64,000 nt of DNA from Aplysia californica (lineage: Eukaryota > Mollusca > Gastropoda > Aplysiida > Aplysiidae). The position numbers and the translations under genes were made by a program. The DNA is taken from NCBI RefSeq assembly GCF_000002075.1, contig NW_004797511.1:307627-371626 (forward strand), read 5' to 3'. The notes under the pieces were generated by a model, which was not told the origin of the DNA, did not search any database, and was given only the letters and a program-made list of their open reading frames with translations. Positions 45,356 to 56,900 of this stretch are shown here, piece after piece; positions within the stretch are counted from its first letter, which is position 1, and every line of letters starts with the position of its first letter.

Positions 45356-46820
45356 AGCTGAAAGGAAGGGTCCAAGTAGCCTGCCTCCTGTACAGTCTAA
45401 ATTGTGTCACCAAGGGTGGAAAACAGATGCGATTAGAAAAAAAAAAGCACTTTACAACTCAGAAAAGTAATACATTCAGCTGCACTTATAAGGGGGTGCC
45501 TTCGAGGGGAAGCATTCACAGAATAATGCTGTTTGAAATACATATATATTCATAGGAAAAAAGTTTTAAAAGTTAATATGCAATACTATGAGAATTACTT
45601 AGCATGTGTTTTGGGCAGACTCAAGGAAGTCAAGGTGAAATCATACCGATTCTTGTACTGAAGAAGCACTGATGGAAGGATGCTTTAAGTCCAAAAGGAT
45701 GTTGCTCGTTTACCAAACTTTGTCTGAGGATGCACATTTACTTTTCCCTGTAAGTATAGTATATATCCGTGATATGGCAGGTAAAATCACAAAAGGAAAC
45801 CTGCGAGTGCCAATACCTCCCAGGCAACCTAGTAGTATATACCATTCAAGCATAGCATATTAATATAAGCAAATCACACTTGCTTTTTTTTTTTCTTCTT
45901 TTTAAGGTTGGGAGGAAGGGACAGGAACACAAGCTTATTATTATATATATCTGGAGCTTAAAGTTTAACACATTAGAATATACTTGTCATCACATTTGTC
46001 CCTTCTAGTCTCCTCCTTTGCTGTAGCAATTCACAGCTGAATTATTTCCAACAAAAGCACTGTCAGTGTCAATATTAGTACAGTTCTGTGATTATAACAA
46101 AAAGCATAATATTCAGAAGTGAATTCAACTTTTGATAAGTAACATAAATTCATAAGACATGAGCAGATCAATATCAATACCATAATCCTCCAAGCAGCAC
46201 ACACATGTCATTTACATCAAAATGTGTTCTCATAACAAAGCCCTATTCCACAATTCAGTACCCACCAGATTCAGAACCAAACATGCCCCTAACTGTGACA
46301 TCCAACAGTCTCTAAAAAAATAAAAAGAGACAAAAGAATGCAGAAATCATTCGTATTTCTATAAACCGAATGCTAAATATGAATGATTGACAAATCCTAA
46401 CAATTTGTGAAAACCATCCTTATGCTGTATCCCCATATTTTTTTTCATTGAACCATGAGTGAAAAAAAGGTCTTTAGAAAATTAACTCCATGACGTGCAA
46501 ACAGACACTACAATCAAAGCCCATATAACATAGCAAATAAAAAATGCAAAGAATAAAAAATTTCCCTCACGATTTTGCCTTTTCTCTCCATTATGCCCAG
46601 GTCTCAAGAGCAGGGAGACTTTAGCAAATTTGATGCATTTTATTGAGCATGAATTCTGAACAAGCAACAGAAAGCAAACACTTGACTTTGAATGTGAAAC
46701 ATCAGCCAATCACATTTTTGCTATGGGAGACCTAGATATCCAATTAACTGAAAAAAAATCTTGGTGAAACAGGACCCAGGTGAACAAGCACTTACACCAA
46801 ATAAAATCCTTCAAGATTTT
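45356..46820. other. Intergenic, nothing recognised
   Basis: Between the MITE and the probable 3' end of the phospho-lyase gene. Only poly-T and AT runs were seen. Confidence 0.5.
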
Positions 46821-46831
46821 TCCACAACCAC

Positions 46832-46837
46832 TTTATT
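46832..46837 (-). terminator. Probable polyadenylation signal of the phospho-lyase gene
   Basis: AATAAA on the minus strand (TTTATT on plus) about 1 kb after the stop codon at 47822. If used, the 3' UTR contains the family B SINE at 46874-47397. Confidence 0.45.
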
Positions 46838-46873
46838 TGCGAAGAATCTTTAGCAAATCTGAGGCATATGTTA

Positions 46874-47397
46874 TTTGTTTTTGTAAAGTGTTTTACGGCG
46901 CTGGCAACTGCATAAGGTCATATGAGCACGCGGGACACACCTAATATTTTCAGTTGGTAGGAAATTTTTATTTTTGCCCGGGTGGCGGCCGAAGCCCACT
47001 CTTATCGATTTTAGACCACCAAGGGATCTTTAACGTGCACAACTTGCACACGGGCCCTCCGAGATTGTTCGCCCTTTTCCGAGAAGGCTAGGTATAGATC
47101 TTTCCTACCAGAAGATCAGGGGTGTGGCTGAAAAACAGCAGTAAGAAGAAGCGAAGGAGTAGCAGTAGAAAGGCTGCAGAAAGAATCAGGAGCCCAGAGG
47201 AAGAAGCAAAGGAGGTGAGGGGGTGGGGGCAGAAAGAGGAGACGAAAGAGGACGACAGAACATTGCTAGAGAGCAGGAAATGAGGTGAAAGGAAACAAAT
47301 TTAGAGAAGAAAATTTTTCGGTCGCTACTCGGATTCGAAACCGGGACCTTTTGAATGAGAGGCCAACACCTTAACCTCTAGGCCACGAGAGCCCCCT
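46874..47397 (-). mobile_element. tRNA-derived SINE family B, full length (524 bp)
   Basis: Flanked by the 12-bp target duplication AGGCATATGTTA (46862-46873 and 47398-47409). Head at the right: GGCTCTCGTGGCCTAGAGGT TAAGG and a B-box with one change. Tail at the left: GGCGCTG...CATAAGGTCATATGAGC. Confidence 0.93.
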
Positions 47398-47821
47398 AGG
47401 CATATGTTAAGCACAAGTCTACAGTGTAATGCCATATGGGAGTGAAGAAAAGCTTTGCATTCTGAGATTACAGTGCATCGCACCTCCTACGAACCAAATA
47501 TCTGATAAACAGGGAAAAAAATCTTAATAAAGAGAAAAGTAATCAAGGACGGGTACAGAGTGTCTACTTCAGTCAGCAAAACAACAAGCATCAATTTTGC
47601 ATTAAACTGAAAACTTCGTTTCTACTCCTACATTAGATTACCATCATACCTTCATTTTGTAAAGGTTTCACAAATGAAATAAAACTGATCTGAGCCATCA
47701 GAGACTAGAGACTACTGTCTTACATGAACACACTGCCCCCCATAAATATCCATTTCAACAAAGGTTCACAGCATGATACAGAAAAGGGAACGAGCGAGAT
47801 CACAAACATCCGCCCCACTCC

Positions 47822-47993
47822 TCAGTCCACTTCCTCATATCTCGCTCTTTTTGCCACGGGGTCATCGTCCTCAGCATCATCCTCATCATCAGAGTAATTG
47901 TGAACATTGATGGTGGTCTGGTCTGTGATCACATCCAGGGGCACATCCATGGGCCGATCAGACACAATCTCCTCTCTGTTAGTCAGTCCAACC
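47822..47993 (-). CDS. ETNPPL: Phospho-lyase exon 13 (C-terminal tail)
   Basis: CTGTCCAG acceptor. It encodes [20 protein letters not shown], the acidic [17 protein letters not shown] and RARYEEVD, then TGA. The extension after the catalytic fold is unrelated in sequence to the vertebrate tails. Confidence 0.9.
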
Positions 47994-50900
47994 CTGGACA
48001 GAGGTAGAAAGTGTGAAATAGTAAAAGAGAACTGTAATGTAATTCTAATGGTAGATGCCTCAAGCCATCATCAACTCAATTTAGATTATTTAGGAGGCTG
48101 GCTACTTCCTTCCTGCCTGTCAGAGGTAACCTGAGCCAAGAGGGATAAAATGTCCAAACAGCAGATGGAAATACTCGATTAAAGAACCTCCCCAAACACT
48201 AAGTCAACAATGCGCTTTCTACGTGTGTCCGTGAAGCACCAAACGGTTACACCACACACGCAAGCAAAAAAGAACTGTGATAAGGAAGTACACGTTTTTT
48301 AGGAAAGTTAACAAATTGAAGTATACTGTAAAATTTCTTTGCATGAACTCAACTTCAAACTTATAAGAGGAGGGCAAAGAGACTCACCTTGCAGCCTCAG
48401 ACTCAATATTGGCCAGGGCCTCGGAGAAGGCTTGAACCACATGTCTAGCGTTGTCGGTGGTAAAACACAGTGGAGGCAGCATCACTAACACATTCTTATC
48501 TCCTCCTTCAATGCCAATGATAATCTTTTTTTCTTTCAACCTGAATGAATATCAAAGAAGGGTGACGTAGACACGAAAGGTTAATTATTTGCATTTTACA
48601 GGGGTGAGGGTTTTGGGTGAGAGGTGGAACCAGTATCCGTTTTTAGTTTTAGTAAAAAGTTTTACTGCATTTACCACATAATTAGGTCATGTAGTAAGTG
48701 CCGAAGATTAAAGGAGTTACAAAAGAGCAATTGACTTTTTTTTTTAAAGGAGGGGAGATAAAGACAATAGATGTTAGATAAGAAATAAGAAGCAAATCAC
48801 ATATGAGCACCCGCCAACCATCCACATAGTATTTTTGTATTTTAAGACATGGGGTAGAATTAAATCACGATGTATCCACAGGTGGACCCAACCCTGTAAA
48901 TCTGTATTTTCCTCAGGGCTTTTATTGTATCACATGACCCATTCCTTCATTTTGACTCCGTGAAATCTATTTAAAAGTAGTTTATCCAATACAGTATTCG
49001 ACTGCCAGCCAGTCAACACAAAAAGACTTTCTACCAAGACAAACAATGGACTAGAACTCTTCCTTGTTGCTGAGAAATCAGTTGTTTTATTTTTTTTTCA
49101 TTTTGATGAAAGTCTTGGCTTCAATTCACTGACAAAACAAAACAAAAAAACTAGTTAAAAAAAATAAGCAAAATTTGGTGTAACAAATACCACTTTCCCA
49201 ATTCAATTTTCACAAAAGCACCCTATAATCTTCTCTCAAACTTATTATAAAAACTTATCTTTGTCTTTAAAAAAAAAAGAAGAAGAAAAAAACTAGCATC
49301 CTCACATCTTGAAAAAAATACTCACTTATAGGCCAAAATCTCTGCTGTTTCCTTTGCTGGTTTCTTGCTCTCTTTGTCCATGACCAGCTCAATTCCAATC
49401 ATCATTCCAACACCCCTGAGGGAAGGGAAAATTGTGTTTTATTTGTCTGAATCATAGAAGAGAATATCAACACAAGAAGGATGATTTAGTGCTATGAAGA
49501 AACATCTCAACAAACAAAAACAGATGGATAAGATGAAAATACAATCCTCACACAGTATCCTCAAACACCCTGATAGATGATAATCCAAAAAAAAGAATTA
49601 AGACATGACACATTCAAAGGATTGTAGATAATACAATAAGTAAAACATTTCTTTTCATTTATGCATGTTATTAATGTTCCTTCAAAACAAGCAAATTCAC
49701 AACCAAAACAGAGAGACAAAATCATGAGCATTTACAGGTAACATTTTACAGTTTGCACCTGCTGCCATAGGCAAACAAACCAAACCAATCATATCCTTTT
49801 CTTTTTATGAACTGAATTGAAACAAACCATACTCAGTATTCCCAATATCCTGATAAAGACAGTCACTCATAAAAATTTGAACAACTGAAAGAAATACAGA
49901 CAGAGAGGTAAAGTCCCTTTGGATTATATCGACAAAGTAAAAAAAGAAAGAACTAAATAATGAAAAATCCCCATACGTTAGACATTACGACACATTGGAT
50001 CACATTTGCTTTCATTCCTACACACGTAATTTGAAAGCAAGTGTTCCTTTGATGATTCAATATGTAGTCTCCTTTTTCTCTGTAGTCTCTTCTTTCCATT
50101 TCAAACCTCAAATGTCTCACTTGTTCTGAATAACACCTACATCTTCCATAGCTCACCTGACATCCCCGATCATGGGATGTTTGGGCTGTATGGCCTTGAA
50201 ACCATCCTTCAAACACTTGCCCACATTCTTGGCACTGGAAGTGAGTTTCTCATTCTCTATGACATCCAACACTGCCCGGCCAATGGCACATGCAACAGGG
50301 TTACCTCCAAACTAGAAGCAAAATGCAGAAAAAAAATATAACTAAAAGCAATGAGTCTTGTGGGACAGGTTACGGAAATGTCCAGTTTTTTAAAAGATAA
50401 GCAAATACTTCGAAAAAATAAAACTTTCTAAACTGAAAGCAAACACGTCTTTAGCTTAACGTAGTTCAAAAACCAAATGGTTGTTTTTCCATAATTGTCC
50501 AAAGATGAGTCAAACAGGGCTGATTTTTCCACCCAACCTCTGACAAGTCCTTGGAGATCCCCCCTTCAAGCAGTAACTATATTTTTTCATTGTTGTTATG
50601 TAACAACTACAGATAGCCAATAACATGAAGGTGGGTCAAAATGGCTTTAAAAATTCCAACTCCCCCAACATCGCCATCATTTGTGCAACCCACTTTTGTT
50701 TATTTTAGTAGAGGGTTTTACTGCGCTCGCAACTACATAAAGTCATATGAGCGCCAAGGGGTGGATCTCAACAGAGAAGTCCTTACAGGGAATCAGACTT
50801 ACTCTGCTCACCTCTCTAGCTTCAACGGCACAAAGTCTGCTTCGACTACCAAGGCACCCGGAAATAGCGGGTCACAAGAGTGTGACAAACATACAAAAGA

Positions 50901-53900
50901 AGTAGAGGAAAAATGACGATAGTAAGGATTAGGAAAGAAAAAGCAGCAGTTCCCTGTTGCAGTTCAGGCAAAATTATGAGGAAGACATTGATGAATCAGC
51001 CCATTTACAATTACAATTCTACTGTGCATAAGAACTCGAGACATTAATGTCCCCCCCTTTGGGAATGGCCTTAGGACACTTCAGTCAGCAGCACCGCCCC
51101 GGGGGGTGCAACCCACCTTTATAACTTGGTCTAGATAGGTGGGCATTTCTGACACTAATAGCAAAGGCATAAGGAAAGTTTAGAATATGATGATCAGTAA
51201 AATATAGCTATGGCATTACCAGAGACAAAATTGACACTGTCACTTCTCAACTACATGACGCCTTTGATCAAAGCCAACCTACAGTAAACAATAACATTTT
51301 ATAAAGAATATTTTATAAAATATGAGGACAAAGATATTTTTTCTCCGTCGATACATAATAGAAACAGAGAAGAAAAAAAAAAGAACTATAACTTTTATTA
51401 GAAAAAAAAGTCACAGAGACATTAACACACATATGTGACTCGTGCTGACAAAATGAGTTACTTCTCGGATTCAGGCCCTAAATGAATACATACATCACAC
51501 TTATAGTATAGGTGAAGTTTTTAAAATTTATAAGCTTGAAATAAAAGGTATGTAATACTTAAAGAATATGGCATCGATAGAAAATCTACAAATTTGACCC
51601 TTGTGTAAATTTTTGGCCAATGTCTCCATTTGTGGATGTCGAGAAGTAACCCATTTTATCAGCTCGCCTCACATATACAAACTTCATTGAAATGAAAAAA
51701 GCACATTGTACTCCATACCGTGCTGGAAAAGTCTCCAAGACTGTCTGCAATTTCTTTTGTGGTGATGACAGCAGCGAGAGGATAACCATTTCCAATAGGC
51801 TTTCCTATAGTCACAATGTCTGGTACCACATCTGGAACGAAAGAGAAAATTCCTTAATAAAAACTTATAAAAAATCCTTGAGGGTGGTTTCTACTGATTT
51901 TAAAAGGTTTACAGCAGGACGATACCGCTTTAAAAGCAAGTCCGTCATTTTTTTCTGATCACGAGATTATCTTTATTGAACGCATGTTCTGAGAACTTTT
52001 AGTGCAAAAAAGTGTTCACTATAATAATTTCTTGTAACTAGAGTCGTTTTTGCCACTAAAAAGTGTCATTGGTGAGCTGTGACATAACCCATCTGCATAT
52101 ACAAAATGTGTAGGAGAAGCAGGAAGTGCTGTGTACAATTCTATTTTCCACGTGAAGGAGGTTTGTAGTATTTTATATAAATTTATTAAGAGAAGTCATT
52201 TAAATCTAGCCTCAATTGTTGTAGAAAAATATGATTAAGTTAAGACAAATTGAGACAAACTGCTATGTAAAGTTTGGGTGACATTGATTCACCCGTTATA
52301 AAGATATTTGAGGATAAGATGAACCACGAATTTTTGACTGTACAATAAAATCATCTTGAATTTTAGAACTGAGACACATGACTATAATTCTACTTTTAAA
52401 GACAATTTACAACATGGTGGGTACTTACTGTGCATTTGAAATCCCCAGAAATGCTCTCCAATTCGTCCTAGACCACACTGGACTTCATCAGATATACAGA
52501 TCCCTCCACATTCCCTTACATACCTGAAGACAATGAAATACAATGAACATATACCCTTTTTTTTTAAAGTTTGGGTTTGGGGTTTTTTGTTCTTTTTCGA
52601 TAAGTGTTTTACGGCGCTCGCAACTGCGTAAGGTCATACGAGCGTACGGGAATTTCCGCTGGTAGGAAATTTCGAATTTTGCTCGTGTGGCCTACCTTTA
52701 TCAATTTTAGACCACAAACGGATCTTTAACGTGCACAACTTGCACACGGGCCCTCCGAGATTTTTCATCCTTGTCCGGTAGGCTAGGTGTAGATCTTTCC
52801 TACCAGAAGATCGGGTGAGGCTGAAAGACAGCCGTAAGAAGGAGCCAAGGAGTAGTAGTAGAAAGGCGGCAGAAAGAATCATGAGCCCAGAGGAGGGGGC
52901 CAAGGACGTGAGGGGGTGGGGGCAGAAAGAGGATACGAAAGCAGACGATAGAACATTGCTAGAGAGCAGGAAAGGAGGTGAAAGGAGACAATTATAGAGA
53001 AGAAAATTTTTAGGTCGCTACCCGGATTCAAACCCAGGACCTTTGAATGATAGACCTACACCTTAACCTCTAAGCCACGAGAGCCCCCAAGTCTGGGTTT
53101 GAGAAAAAAGGTTCATCAATATACAAGAGAGGGAAAGAAAGAGAAGAAGAGAAAGAGAGGAAGAGAGAAGGAGACAGGAGGAAAAGGGAGAAGGAGAGGG
53201 AGAGAAGAAGAGTAAAAGGGAAAGGGAGAAGGAGAGGGAGAAATAGGGAGCAAAGAAACAAAGAGAGAGTGTATGTGGGTGCATGTGTACATTTCTCCTC
53301 ATATTTGTTTTGCACTCCTATCCAGGCGATACATTTCATTTTCATCTATTGTTGAGAATCCATTAACAGCTTGGTGAACTGTGATGAAAAGGTGGGAGCA
53401 GATTCCTCTGAAGTATACCAACATTTCTGGCATTGCTAGAAAATGATCCAACAATTCTTCTAAAAAATGTCTAATATTTGAACCAACAGGATATTTTCAA
53501 ACGACTTCACCAGAATTTGTAACATTTGAAATACAGTAGCATGACGTACCTGTATACGTTTTGAAAGTAATTTTCTGGAGGGACAACCATTCCACTAGCA
53601 GATATCACTGGCTCAGAAATAAATGCACCAATCTGGAAAAAAAAAAAAAAAAAATCTTTTAACAACCATATGCAAACACAACACCATTTTCTCATCTAAA
53701 ACAAAAAGTCTCAGTATCTTATTTTGACTGTTTACAAGACTTAGTAAATCCCCCTTTCATTAAGTGGTGTATTCCAAGGCTTATTAAAAATCTTTCACAT
53801 TAGCATAACTAGGCCAGCATGACATAAAGGTATGAAAACAATACAGAAGCAGTTAGTGCTTCCAACAGCCGGAGCTGAAAAGTAAGGAAACTTTTGCCGC

Positions 53901-56900
53901 GGGTCTGGGGGCCTATGTGGCCCCTGGCAGTGCCAAGGGACAGCGTCCCTGTGGGGGTTCATGGGGTGAAGATCCCGAAAAAATTAAAATTTAGTGCTTT
54001 AGAGGGTCAAAAATGGCCTTTGGAACCCTGTTTGCAGAGATTGCCAATGAACATTAACACCTATTTTTTCACCAAGATTTTATCTTGTTTGATTCATCAA
54101 TCTACAAATCTTTCCATTGCTGGCAATGTTAAAAAGCAGGTTCCCCTTGCCATTGCTATGAAACTATAATTTATATAATTCAATTACTTTGTCATCTCCC
54201 CACTGACAGAAGGCAAACCCGGGAATAATGAATAGACACTTACTTTAACGATAAGAGTATAGAGTGACCCAAAGTATACCCTAATGTTTCTCCATTTTCA
54301 AGTTTGGATGCTGAATGCCACAACCTAGGAACACCACTTAGAATCATTCTTGATTTTAGTAGTTTTAGTGGCCCTTATCTCACTCCCATAGAATCATCGC
54401 ACTGACAATTTCTCTAGATCTAGATAAATTAAGATAAAAAAATTCCTTCTAATTGTGATTTTCTGCCTAAAATTACAAGTCAGTTTACTTGATTGACTTG
54501 TAGATTTTCTAGCTGCGGAAACAATCCAAAGAAAGAATGAATAAATGAATGAAAGGAGGAAACTGGCATAAAAAAGTTTGCTATCATGGCTAACCAGATT
54601 TTAACTAACCTGCGATGAATGCACAGTGGGATAATGGCTGATTGCAGGAAATGCACAATCTGGCAGGTTTCTATAACATTAACTTATTGCCAAGAGAATT
54701 ACTGTAAATACTCGTAACTTATGCAAGACGATACGAAGGCGAGTACGGATCCTTTGCCACGGAATTTCGGTAGCTCTAGGCCACTGCACTTAATTACGGA
54801 TGGAGTTGATAATGATGGGAAAGCAAGTACGGAACTGTCAGAAAGTACGGATTTCCATAAAAATACGGAAGATTGGAAGTACTGCAGTTATTAATTACAG
54901 CAAAAAATGACAGCTGTTGTTAAACTAACTCAAATACTCAACAATCAAAATTACAAAATAGCCAGCAAGAAAAATCTTGAGAACCTTTAGCATATTTTGA
55001 GAAAATACCACAAAAGACAGAAAGATAAACAGAAAAAAAAAATTTTAACAGTATAAAAATGACCAATATTTTGACTTACAAACTGGCAGCAATACTTTCA
55101 CATCCCTACATCACAATGGAAACAAAGCACCCAACTCATTAACAGCACCCTTATACTAACACTTCTACCACGCCCAAACATTGACCAAAAACATGTAGTC
55201 ACTAAGTAAACAAACACTTGTGAAATGAAATGCCTACGAAAATCTTGGAACATCACAAGAAAAAACAGGGTGAGAAACAAGATAGTCAGAGAACAAGTTG
55301 GCTCGACTCCCCGTTTGGTGCACATTAATAAACAACACATATAGAATAATATCGACAACAGTCGAGAAAACCACCAGACAGTATAGCAGGAAGGCCACAC
55401 AGCCAGAGATCAGATGGATGCAGGGGAACAGGCAGGTCCAAGAAAAGATGGATAGAGGGGGGCAGAAACACATTAGACAAAAACATTACAATATTATTAT
55501 ACACATACAATATGCGATACGACAAACTAGAGAAAGACTTTAGCATTTCCCCTCGACATTGTACATGAAGAAACCAGAAAAATTAAGTATGTAAGTAAGT
55601 CAAATGTAAGAAAATTTTTATGTACAAAAAGAAAAATGGTTATCACATACAGCAGACACATGTAAACAGAAACATGACAAGATAATCTATTGTTCACATT
55701 TATTTAAACTTACATCTCGACCCTGCTGCTCAGCTTTCTGAATGACTTTTCTGACCTCATTAGCATATAGCACACCTGGATTTGCAGCATTTGAGCCGAA
55801 TTTTCCTCTAAATACATTTGGTGTTGGAGCCTGGGGAAGAAAATTGGTCTCAAAAGATAGAAACATCATTTAAGAAAAGAAAACATAAATAACTCATGGT
55901 TGTGCAGTTATATACTAATGTATAAGCAATTGCCGAATGTTTAGAGAAAAAGCACACATTAAAAAAAAAAAAGATATCTATCCCAGTTCGAAAAGAGAAA
56001 AAAGGTCAGATTTTGCACTAGCTGCTCAGATGCACTATATCTACTTCCTTAATCTTTAACTGCTTTTTTAAACTCATGCTCTCCTCAGACATCAAGAACT
56101 ATCTCATTTTAACTACCAAAAGACAGCCATTCCCATCAGTCATCCGACAAAATTAATAAAGAAAAAAAATATTAAAAGAATACTATTGCAAATGGTCAGG
56201 CAAGTACTTACAATATGCACCCAGTCTTTTTTCTGGTGTCCTTGACCCAGTTTTTTGTACCGCACAGGGCTGATCTCCACCAGAGAGCCGAGGTTGCCAT
56301 GATATGCTCTGCCACAGAATTATGACAAAGAAATCACAAACCTACAACAGTTTTATTTGTTTCTGTACGAAACAAACAACATGCTAAATGCTAAAGGAAT
56401 TATAAGTAAATAAGAACATAAGAACAAAGAGGTAAGAAACAAGACTAAAGCAGGGGGAAAAGTACACCAATGTAACCTTAATACTCCCTTCCTCAGCATT
56501 ACAAAGTTCTGTCTGACACTTTTGGCTCTCTTGAGTTATTAATCAGAAGAATCAGTTCTATCTGCTCTATCAAAATCGTAAGATTATTCAGCATGGTTAC
56601 GGGATATTCAAAGAATCGCATTAAAAAAAGCTTGACATGATGTGAAGCTCAAAATCTTTGATGTCAAATTTCTCAAAACTGGGAACTTAGCAGATAGTTC
56701 TAACTTTGTAATTTTGAGGAAGCGAATTGTAGAATTGAACATAGACCTTCACATGGGCTGTTACATCATCTTTTCGAATCCCAATGCCCTTATTACCTCA
56801 GAAGCATAGCAAGATCATGGCATACCAAAGAAATGAGCCAAGACACAGATGCTAATGCACCATTACCAACATGATTTTAAGAATAAAGATGAACCATAAT

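Noticed and set aside
53063-53345. Ser/Leu/Phe-rich minus frames
   Set aside because: Translation of a GA-rich low-complexity tract.
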